A stretch of 39,378 bases of DNA from a virus. Location of the stretch: positions 1 to 39,378 of the IMG/VR virus record IMGVR_UViG_3300042888_002928; one strand, written 5' to 3'. The notes under the pieces are model-generated. The model did not search any database, was not told where the DNA came from, and was given only the letters and a program-made list of their open reading frames with translations. The first letter of the stretch is position 1, and each line of letters opens with the position of its first letter. The position numbers and the translations under genes are program-made. Positions 23,816 to 31,592 of the stretch are shown in pieces.

Positions 23816-25843
23816 TTAGTATTCGATTGCCGCTGCTGTTGCGCCACCTGTTGTGTCACGGAGAGCTGCTGCTACACCGTTTACGTTGATGGTTGATACG
23901 ACCTTGAGTGATTCAACGCCGACCTTTGCAACACCTTCGAAGGTTTCAACGAACATCTTGTAGTCGTTTGTACCAACGAGTGTAGAATCGCGGATAATTC
24001 CGAGATCCAGAGTACCACCATCAAGGAACAAGAATGTTCCTTCTGCGAAGATGTACCATGTGAAGGTGTCATAGAACTCGTTCAGCGCTGCTGAACCGCT
24101 CTGTGCGCCTGACATGTTTGAATCATCGAGGTGCCATGTCATGTTGATGCCACGTGAAGCGATGTAAGCATCGATTTCACCGTATGCGCTCATTGTGCTG
24201 TCACCAGGAGCCGCGATTGTTAGATCTGCTGCCATAGCGTCCTTGATCCAAGCTGGAGCAATTACGCGTAGTGGAGCATCTGCTTCTAGGCGGTGACGTG
24301 AACGGTAAGCTGCAGCCGCGCGACCAAGTTGTACTAGGTAGTCGCGACCCATACCGATAAGTGATGATGTTGTAACAGCTGTTGACAGTGTTGTCAAGCG
24401 GCTAAGGATTTGTCCTTCAGCTTCGCGTGCGTGCTGAATGAGACCGAGCTCGTTGTGACGAGCGATCAATTCAGGATAAGCACGTGTAAGAAGGTTACCA
24501 AACTGTAGCTGTAGTGTTACAGCGTCTGTAGCAACTGTTGTTTCTGATGCTGCAGTTACAGAAAGGCTGAGCTTAGCTGATGGTGATGGTGTTTCTGCTG
24601 AATCGTTCGCAGCTGTCCATACGCCAACGGCGTTTGGATAGTCAGATAAAACTGGTGGAACGATGTAGCGGATACCGCCACGATCTGCTTGGAAGCGAGG
24701 TAGTGAGTCACGGATTGGGCGAACTGCTGAGCCGATTCCGAAGATGTCATACTTAACTTCAAATGGAGCTTGGTGTCCGCCGGATGCAACGAGTGCCTCT
24801 GGTCCGACAACATTTTGAATCTTGTTCCAGTTAGATTCTGCATCTTGTGTAAGAGTGCGCTCTTCTGGGAATGAAGTAGTGATAGATGCAACGATGTGTT
24901 GTTCTCCATCTCCACCATTTACACGGCGAAGTGTGTGCAAGCGCTTTGACATTGCTTGTGCAACTTCGGACATGTCTGTAATTGCTGAGCCAGCTGTGTA
25001 ACCAGGGATGTCAGCGCCTGCAGTGATTGCCACTGAAGCTACTGAAGCCTGTGCTACTGGGCGGCGATCAGCCGGTGCTTCAATTACTGCATCCGGTTCG
25101 TTTACGGCGGCGGTCACTGGTGCCTCCTGATCTTCCTGCGCGATAGGCGCTTCTGTTAGTTGTTCTGTAGCCACTTCTTCGGCTGCCGCTACAACTGCTT
25201 CTTCAGCAGGTGTTTCTGCGACAACTTCTTCAACGGCGGGTTCTGTTGGTTCTGTAGAAAGTTCGGCTTGTGGAGTTGCCTCTGAAGCGACTTCTGTTAC
25301 AACCTCTTCCGCTACTGCAGCTTCCGCTACAGGCTCGGCCTCAATTGCGGCAACTTCTTCTGGAGCTGAAAGTTCAGCTACAGGCTCTGTTGCTTCGATT
25401 GTTTCTGTTGGTTCTACTGTTGTTGAAAGCTCTGATGCTTTCTCCACAGATGTTGACGCTGCCATAGGCATTTCCTTCTTTTCATCTTCGGGGGTCTCTT
25501 TAGCTTCTTCAGCCGGAGCCTCTTCGGTTTCTGCAGGAGCTTCTTCAGCCGGCATTTCACCTTCTGGAGTTTCTTCTGCTGGAGCATCTTCCTCGCCTTT
25601 AACGCGCATTGCAGCTTCCGCTGCGCGTGCTGTTAGCTCTTCAGCTGCAGCTGCGCGACCCTTGATTTCACCGCGAACGGTGTCAAGCATATCGGCTAGT
25701 GATGTCATGGCGTCTACTGTCTGGGGAGTTGGATCTTCCTTTTCAACCGTTTCAAACTCATTGACAATAGCGGTCTGTAGCTCGACGAGTTGATCCTCGC
25801 TGAGCTCAGAGAGCTGGTCAATCATGGTTTTAATTTGGTCCAC
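23816..25843 (-). CDS. Major capsid protein fused to an acidic N-terminal scaffold-like region
   Basis: This is a 675-residue protein. Residues 1-80 are helical (IKTMIDQLSELSEDQLVELQ). Residues 84-258 are almost entirely Ala, Glu, Pro, Val and Thr, a low-complexity acidic tract of the kind seen in delta or scaffold domains. From about 275 the capsid protein proper follows, with ADRGGIRYIVPPVLSDYPNA, RHNELGLIQHAREAEGQILS, MGRDYLVQLGRAAAAYRSRH and a C-terminal strand FLFLDGGTLDLGIIRDSTLV. Removal of the N-terminal region by the upstream-encoded protease would leave about 400 residues, a normal capsid size; the cleavage site is perhaps near RRPVAQAS (260-267). The GTG start is fixed by GGAGGAGG a few bases upstream. 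Confidence 0.85.
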   Translation of the reverse strand: MDQIKTMIDQLSELSEDQLVELQTAIVNEFETVEKEDPTPQTVDAMTSLADMLDTVRGEIKGRAAAAEELTARAAEAAMRVKGEEDAPAEETPEGEMPAEEAPAETEEAPAEEAKETPEDEKKEMPMAASTSVEKASELSTTVEPTETIEATEPVAELSAPEEVAAIEAEPVAEAAVAEEVVTEVASEATPQAELSTEPTEPAVEEVVAETPAEEAVVAAAEEVATEQLTEAPIAQEDQEAPVTAAVNEPDAVIEAPADRRPVAQASVASVAITAGADIPGYTAGSAITDMSEVAQAMSKRLHTLRRVNGGDGEQHIVASITTSFPEERTLTQDAESNWNKIQNVVGPEALVASGGHQAPFEVKYDIFGIGSAVRPIRDSLPRFQADRGGIRYIVPPVLSDYPNAVGVWTAANDSAETPSPSAKLSLSVTAASETTVATDAVTLQLQFGNLLTRAYPELIARHNELGLIQHAREAEGQILSRLTTLSTAVTTSSLIGMGRDYLVQLGRAAAAYRSRHRLEADAPLRVIAPAWIKDAMAADLTIAAPGDSTMSAYGEIDAYIASRGINMTWHLDDSNMSGAQSGSAALNEFYDTFTWYIFAEGTFLFLDGGTLDLGIIRDSTLVGTNDYKMFVETFEGVAKVGVESLKVVSTINVNGVAAALRDTTGGATAAAIEY

Positions 25844-25876
25844 TGTCCCTCCTCCGGGCCAGTCATGATGAACAAG

Positions 25877-25906
25877 ATTGTTTAGTTCATCTCGCTAATC
25901 AGTCAA
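25877..25906 (-). promoter_or_regulatory. Possible promoter before the capsid gene
   Basis: On the minus strand a TTGACT (5 of 6 to -35) is followed after 18 bases by AACAAT (4 of 6 to -10), in the 128-base gap before the capsid gene. A separate promoter would help raise capsid expression. The -10 is weak, so this is tentative. Confidence 0.3.
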
Positions 25907-25916
25907 GGCCGAGGGA

Positions 25917-25936
25917 CTTACACCTTGTTGTGTAAG
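25917..25936 (-). other. Hairpin in the protease-capsid gap
   Basis: A 7-base perfect stem (CTTACAC / GTGTAAG) with a 6-base loop lies 36 bases after the protease gene stop. It has no U-tract on the transcribed strand, so processing or mRNA stability is as likely as termination. Confidence 0.45.
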
Positions 25937-25971
25937 GCACTCCACCTGAGTTGAATAATATATTAGTTTTA

Positions 25972-28900
25972 CTATGTTAATAGTCGAAGAAGTTTACTTA
26001 ACTCAGAAGAAATCTCTTGTTGAGTAAAGTAGTCTCCACCGGAGATGAATGACCTAAGCCCGACGGTCGCCTCATCAGCATCCTTCTTTCCTATCTTTTC
26101 TTCTACCCTAGAGATCATGTCATCCATGAGGTTCTTTAGGGCTGGAGGAAGATCGCTGTAGCGAACCTTCTCCGTATCGCTTCCGAACGGCAAGGGTAGG
26201 TTAGCAATAACCTCTCCTAGGGCTCTTGTCGAGGAGCGAATATTTTCTAGTGCGTCTGGGTTTAATGCGCCTGCGTCCAGTCTATCGACGATGGAGATAA
26301 GGTCCTGGGCTGACTTAGACGCCTCAACGTAGTTTCCCGCGCTGTCTAGGTCCTCGGTTTCCTGAACCTTTTCCATGACGTCCTGTAGGCCTGATACTCC
26401 CGCGTCCTGCTTAATGCGGGCTAGTACCTCGCGAAACTTACCTTTTTCATCGCGCGGTTGAGTCTCAGGGGTGTATTTTCCCTGGTCTTGTACCTCAACC
26501 GCTAGTGTTTTTCCCATATCGGTGTCCATCTTTGATGAAAACGCCGCTAGTCGTGAACGTAGATCGTCGATGTCCTCATCGATGATGTCCGCTGACAATG
26601 ACTTCCATTTTTCTGGGATAAGGTCTGGACGATCAAACTTACGAGCCATCTTCTTGATATGGCGTCGAACTGCTGCCCTGTTACCTGGCTTAGCACGACC
26701 GTATGCTTGAATTGAATCCTTTAAAGAATCAAGGTTTGTAATAGGGAACGAACCGTCTGGAAGAGCCTTGCCTTCTCTTGCGAGCTTCTGGCGTCTCTCT
26801 CGGGAGATGTAACCGAACTGGTCGTCATAGCGTGGTTCACCGTGGATACGCTCGTACATTGCATCAGCCTGCGCTGAGAGCTGGGCTGCCTTTTCCTCGC
26901 GGACCGCGTCAAAACGTGCCTTTGCCGCGTCAGCCTTTGATGAAAGTTGTGTGTATTCTAACTGCTCCAATTTTTCAATTCGAGAGTTCAATTCTGCGAC
27001 AGGATCTGATTTCATCCGTGCAAGAACACTTGCGCCTGCGGCAACCAGTGCCATGATCGCTCCTGAGGCTACGCGAGCGCGTGCGATAGGGAAGCCTGGT
27101 ACGTTTACCTGACATACTGCTACGAGCTCTAGCTGTCCCTTAATTGGACGCCAGTCTCCTGAAGGAGCGGACGCGCGAAGCGCGCGAACCTGCTCAGGTG
27201 ATGTTCCTGGACGAAGCGCACCGGATACCCAGATACCGAAGGCATCTTCTCCAGCGTGAACGTCCGCGATTGCTGACGCGGTGTCGTCATAGTGGCGAAC
27301 TGCCTCGGCAGCGGAAGCTTCTAGTGAGGCGTGACCTCCGGCAAGTGTAAGCTGACCAACAGGCATGTCGGTGCCGTCGTCCGTGCGAACAACTCCCGTG
27401 TGGAAGTACGCGTACTTGCTCTTGGAGCGAGGTGGGCGTGTTCCGAATGACATTCCGATGTGATCTACATGCCATGCGGCGATGTGACCAAATACGCGAC
27501 CTTCGTCGTCTACGGTCAACGGAGTTGCCTGTGTTAGTTGTGGGTTATTGAACCATGAACGCGGTGGTACGACAGGAACAGATCCTGCAACGAGACCGCA
27601 GGCTACTAGAGCCGATGCCTCGATTGGATCCATTTCGTCGACGTATACTCCGTCGGGAATCACGATGTCCTCCTGTTTCTCGCCATCATTGACGAGGTAG
27701 ATTTGGCACTCTTGAAATGCCGGTTTAGGCACAAGAGTTACAGCCATAACTCGCGCGTGAGTAATCACAAGCTTGTCTGTTCCTATTTTACCAGTGTCTT
27801 CATCATCAGATAGTTCCGCTTGCTCTTGGCTAGCCTCGAACTGATCTAAGTCAGCGGAAACACCGCGGATAAAGCCTTCACGCACTAGACGCTCAGCTTC
27901 CTGTCCGTATGCACCCGAGTCAAATACTCCGGTGGCGTTTCCAATACCATTTTCAACTCTCTCCATGTGATCAATGCGTCCAACAACAACTGATCCGTTG
28001 TGTCCTTCGGCTGACTTGATCTGCCACATGAGAGGAAGTGGAAGCTCGCGAATTTCAATAGCGTTCTTCTTAAAGCGGCGCCCGTCTCCTGACTCGAGGT
28101 TCTCGGGGATAACAAGAGGAATGCTGAATGTTGAGCCGTCGGTAATTTCAATCTCTCCTGCAGCCGTTAGTACGCGATGACGAGCATCGGCTATACGCGC
28201 GGAGAGAATTGACGTAGCAAGTACCTGTTCGTATGATCCAATTTCGTCCAATGCAAAAGCACCCTTTCTTCCAGGATTGCGCTTGTCTCCAGGCCACATT
28301 CCAGTTGTTTCCTTATGACGCAACGAGCAGTAGCCCTTCGCGCGTGGACCCATATACTTCTTTAGATAGCGGTAGCAACGAGTCCAGTCGCCAGGTGAGT
28401 TCCAGCGAATCTTTAGTCCACCCTTGCCTACCGTCCAGTAGCGACGAAGCTTCTCGGCGTTTCCACGGTTACGGTCTGCGCCGCCTGCGGCTGTCATCAC
28501 CATGATGTTTCCGTCTGGTCCCCATAAAACTGTTAGGAACGCGGAGTCACGTCCGACGCTTGCAACTACAGGCTCGATTCCGTCAACCTGTTTAATTACA
28601 CTTACTAGTGTCTCTCCGTCAAGAGGAACTACAGGTGGAGGAGTTGGAGAGCTGATGTCCGCTAGAACTGCCTCCTCGCGCATCCACTTTCCATCCTTGC
28701 GGATGTACGTCATCGGGCTTGTTGACGTAGAGCTTGCAGGTACAAGTGAGACTAGGTCAAGAACCGCGCTTGGGTCGTCCTGCGAGACGATGGCAAAGAA
28801 CAACGGTTGAACGTCGCTGTTCTCCGGTGTCATCTCGTGAGATTGCCCAGGCTTCTTTGGCTTTACGGCTTGCTCTGTGATCTTTTTAGCAGGAGCCTCA

Positions 28901-30597
28901 GCTGCCGATGTGATCGGTTGGAAGTAAATCTTGTTTGGGTAGTAGTACTTACCGTCTGATCCCTTTACCTTCTTGTTGAGAAAGTTCTTAAGAAGAGGAT
29001 GCTGGTACGCATCATAGATCATCTTTGTTCCTGTAAGCTTTTCAAGCTCTACTACGAAATCTGGTTTTTCATAGTTAGGAATCTGTCCAGGTCCGGTAAT
29101 AAGTTTAGGTCCTGATGAGGGAGTCTCCTTGTTCGCGTCAAACGCCTTGCGCTGGTCGCTTACGAATCCAGGGAAGTCTCTAATAACTTGCCCCATGTCG
29201 TCAGGTGTAAGCGCCGGAAGAGTTCCGGGAATCTTTGCACCGGGACGGTCGATAGGAACACGTGGTTCTCCAAGAATTCCTGACGTGTTAAGAGGACTTA
29301 CAAAATCTGGATTTTCTTGTTTTCTTTCTGCTGTGTCTTCAGGTTGTGTTGCGATGGCAGGAACATCAACTACACTTCCGCTGTCAAGACGCACGCGAAC
29401 GTTTTGGCGCGCAGGATCGAGCGCGATGATGTTTCCTGAACCCTTTGCCGTGTCTCCTCCGATAACCACGCGGGAACCGACTGTTGCAAAACGTCCCGTC
29501 TTATCACGAACCTGCTTGTCAGCCTTAGCCGAGCGTTCCGCGGGGGTATAGTTTCCGTCCTGGTTTGTAGCAGGTGTAGAGGCTGCGGTAACGACTCTAT
29601 CGAGAAGCTCGTAGTCAAGCTCTGACGCGGCGTTGAGAATCATCTCTGCCTCGTCGTAGTTAATATCAAATAGTGATACAGTGGTATATGGATCTTCCTG
29701 GAAGCAAGCTGATAGGAACAACGCCGATTCCGCGTCAATTTCCACGTGGGTTTTTTCAACTATGTCGGTATTATCATCAAGTGCTAGGTCATAGCTTGCG
29801 AGGTCACTGTCAACTCCAACAAGGTCCTGCCAGTAGCCTGCGTCCCACACCGATACGTTATAAGCCTCGTCAATTTTGTAGAGACGATCAATTCCTGATC
29901 CGTCCATACGCACGCGGGCAATAAATTCAACTGCTCCGTTATCGGTTGAAGATGCATCCTTAAACGCATCTACGTCAGCGTCGTAGTGTGTGTCAACCGC
30001 GTAGTTATAGATGTCATCCTCGTACGCCGCATCGGCAAATCCATCAGCTCTTAAGGCTTTTTTGTTTTCGCGTTCAACGATTGCCTGTGCCCAGCGCCAC
30101 GCGGTGTCGCCACCCCAGAGAGCCCACGCGATACGCCCGCGAGATGGAAAACCTTTCTCACCCGGTTGGTAGCCTTCCGCCTTCTTATCGATCTCATGAC
30201 GAGGAAAATACTTAGCAATATGACGAACTTTTTCAATTCCAATTTGACCACCTTTTGCAAGTGTACGCGCTGAGTTAACACCGACGGGAGTTCCACCACG
30301 ATTATATTCCTTGCGCCACTCTAGTCCGCGCTTAGCTTCCTCCTGAGCACCTTTAGGAATGGTATACATGCGACCGGCGGCTGCGATTACACTTACGTCT
30401 AATGATGTTAATGCAGCCTGCGCCAGTTCTCCAACAGACTCGTTGAACTCTACGGCAGAGTCGTCCCACGCGGCAGAGGCGATGAGAGAAGATAAAGTAC
30501 CGGAGTCAACAACAAGATTTTCATTAACGTCGATAACAACGCCGTTAGACTGGTCAGAGAAAAGAATCCGCGAGCCGTTCTTTCCTACGATATCCAT
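25972..30597 (-). CDS. Giant capsid maturation protease polyprotein
   Basis: This 1541-residue protein carries an S78-like prohead protease at about 820-960: GHNGS with His866 and RGVSADLD with Ser914, as in actinophage capsid proteases. Extra modules flank it. Residues 78-185 hold a basic domain (KRGLEWRKEYNRGGTPVGV, VRHIAKYFPRHEIDKKAEG, GRIAWALWGGDTAWRWAQ). About 365-410 is an SH3-like stretch (GSRVVIGGDTAKGSGNIIAL). About 700-771 is a Cys/His domain (NRGNAEKLRRYWTVGKGG, Cys740, Cys756, His760). About 1050-1180 is a second beta domain, and about 1278-1345 a conserved helical domain (KALPDGSFPITNLDSLKDS, AVRRHIKKMARKF). Usual phage proteases have 200-600 residues. ATG follows the previous stop directly. 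Confidence 0.82.
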   Translation of the reverse strand: MDIVGKNGSRILFSDQSNGVVIDVNENLVVDSGTLSSLIASAAWDDSAVEFNESVGELAQAALTSLDVSVIAAAGRMYTIPKGAQEEAKRGLEWRKEYNRGGTPVGVNSARTLAKGGQIGIEKVRHIAKYFPRHEIDKKAEGYQPGEKGFPSRGRIAWALWGGDTAWRWAQAIVERENKKALRADGFADAAYEDDIYNYAVDTHYDADVDAFKDASSTDNGAVEFIARVRMDGSGIDRLYKIDEAYNVSVWDAGYWQDLVGVDSDLASYDLALDDNTDIVEKTHVEIDAESALFLSACFQEDPYTTVSLFDINYDEAEMILNAASELDYELLDRVVTAASTPATNQDGNYTPAERSAKADKQVRDKTGRFATVGSRVVIGGDTAKGSGNIIALDPARQNVRVRLDSGSVVDVPAIATQPEDTAERKQENPDFVSPLNTSGILGEPRVPIDRPGAKIPGTLPALTPDDMGQVIRDFPGFVSDQRKAFDANKETPSSGPKLITGPGQIPNYEKPDFVVELEKLTGTKMIYDAYQHPLLKNFLNKKVKGSDGKYYYPNKIYFQPITSAAEAPAKKITEQAVKPKKPGQSHEMTPENSDVQPLFFAIVSQDDPSAVLDLVSLVPASSTSTSPMTYIRKDGKWMREEAVLADISSPTPPPVVPLDGETLVSVIKQVDGIEPVVASVGRDSAFLTVLWGPDGNIMVMTAAGGADRNRGNAEKLRRYWTVGKGGLKIRWNSPGDWTRCYRYLKKYMGPRAKGYCSLRHKETTGMWPGDKRNPGRKGAFALDEIGSYEQVLATSILSARIADARHRVLTAAGEIEITDGSTFSIPLVIPENLESGDGRRFKKNAIEIRELPLPLMWQIKSAEGHNGSVVVGRIDHMERVENGIGNATGVFDSGAYGQEAERLVREGFIRGVSADLDQFEASQEQAELSDDEDTGKIGTDKLVITHARVMAVTLVPKPAFQECQIYLVNDGEKQEDIVIPDGVYVDEMDPIEASALVACGLVAGSVPVVPPRSWFNNPQLTQATPLTVDDEGRVFGHIAAWHVDHIGMSFGTRPPRSKSKYAYFHTGVVRTDDGTDMPVGQLTLAGGHASLEASAAEAVRHYDDTASAIADVHAGEDAFGIWVSGALRPGTSPEQVRALRASAPSGDWRPIKGQLELVAVCQVNVPGFPIARARVASGAIMALVAAGASVLARMKSDPVAELNSRIEKLEQLEYTQLSSKADAAKARFDAVREEKAAQLSAQADAMYERIHGEPRYDDQFGYISRERRQKLAREGKALPDGSFPITNLDSLKDSIQAYGRAKPGNRAAVRRHIKKMARKFDRPDLIPEKWKSLSADIIDEDIDDLRSRLAAFSSKMDTDMGKTLAVEVQDQGKYTPETQPRDEKGKFREVLARIKQDAGVSGLQDVMEKVQETEDLDSAGNYVEASKSAQDLISIVDRLDAGALNPDALENIRSSTRALGEVIANLPLPFGSDTEKVRYSDLPPALKNLMDDMISRVEEKIGKKDADEATVGLRSFISGGDYFTQQEISSELSKLLRLLT

Positions 30598-31581
30598 TTA
30601 CTTGTTTCCTGTCTCGTCGGTAACGGGTCCACCTGACACCCATGCGTTACATGTGCGTGCTGCGGCGCACTTAAAATCAAATGCCTCGCAATATCCTAAA
30701 TCACCTGCGGCAATGACGTCCCAGGAGTTTTGTTCATTTTCATCACCTGGAGTTAATCCATCGGCGATGCACTGATTCATCTTTGATGTCTGAATAAACA
30801 TTACACAGTTTCCACAAAGGCTACCCTTAGCTTCATCAGGTGTAATCTTCCAGCGGTCTGCCTTGTCCTGCCAGAACTCTTCGTTTGGTTCTTCTGGGTT
30901 AAGCGGTCCGTAACCTGCAGTGTCAATTGCCTTTTGACGATTCTCTAGGTTAATCGCAATGTCCTGCGTTGCAGGTGGACACGGTGCGTCAACTGCCGCT
31001 GTTAAAGCTTCCTCTGTAATGTCGTCAAACACTAGGAAGCCGACAGGGCCATCAGCCTCCTGTCCGTCCATGTAGTCAAGCAACCAGGCATTAGGTCCGT
31101 TTGGATCTACTCCGCCGAGAGCTGCAAATATAAGTTCGGTCATACCTGACGCGGTAATTTCCTGGTCAGGATCATCACTCTCGAGCTGTGCATATAACTC
31201 CGGATAATCATATAGTACCTGGTCAATGTCGTCGGAGGCTACTGCAAGACTTCTGTTCTTATCAACTCCGTTGTGATTTTCCATGTCTTTCTCGAGATGA
31301 AGTTTTTCACTCTTAATTGCCATCTTCTCGCTAAGCTCCTCGAAAGGACTGGAGAAGTAGAACTGGCCGAGACCCGCGGTTGATATAGCTAGATAGTCAT
31401 CTACTGTTAGGTTCTTTGTGTCTCCGCCGAGTCTTTCGATAAGCATCTTAGAGCGCTTCTTAGAATCAAACATTACCTTCTTTGGATCCGCAAAGACGTA
31501 GCTAAAACCCTTGTCTGTTGCCACGATTGAAAAGGTGTGTCTGTTGGACACCATGTCGTACGCGCGAATTATCTTTATCAT
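30598..31581 (-). CDS. Virion-region protein with HiPIP-like cysteine motif
   Basis: The C-terminal ~110 residues of this 327-residue protein contain YGPLNPEEPNEEFWQDKADR, a helix of substrate-like residues, and six cysteines (Cys256, Cys259, Cys271, Cys298, Cys305, Cys311). The CxxC followed by GYC and a late Cys is reminiscent of high-potential iron-sulphur proteins and of a domain seen in other phage structural regions. An iron-sulphur or zinc site is plausible but not shown. The N-terminal half is acidic with a MTELIFAALGGVDPNGPNAW segment. GGAGA lies eight bases before the ATG. It sits between the giant protein and the protease, so it is probably a virion or assembly factor. Confidence 0.6.
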   Translation of the reverse strand: MIKIIRAYDMVSNRHTFSIVATDKGFSYVFADPKKVMFDSKKRSKMLIERLGGDTKNLTVDDYLAISTAGLGQFYFSSPFEELSEKMAIKSEKLHLEKDMENHNGVDKNRSLAVASDDIDQVLYDYPELYAQLESDDPDQEITASGMTELIFAALGGVDPNGPNAWLLDYMDGQEADGPVGFLVFDDITEEALTAAVDAPCPPATQDIAINLENRQKAIDTAGYGPLNPEEPNEEFWQDKADRWKITPDEAKGSLCGNCVMFIQTSKMNQCIADGLTPGDENEQNSWDVIAAGDLGYCEAFDFKCAAARTCNAWVSGGPVTDETGNK

Positions 31582-31592
31582 TGTGTCGTCTC

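Noticed and set aside
25250-25650. Low-complexity stretch taken as a non-coding repeat
   Set aside because: It is the in-frame Ala/Glu/Pro-rich scaffold-like part of the capsid protein, not a separate DNA repeat.
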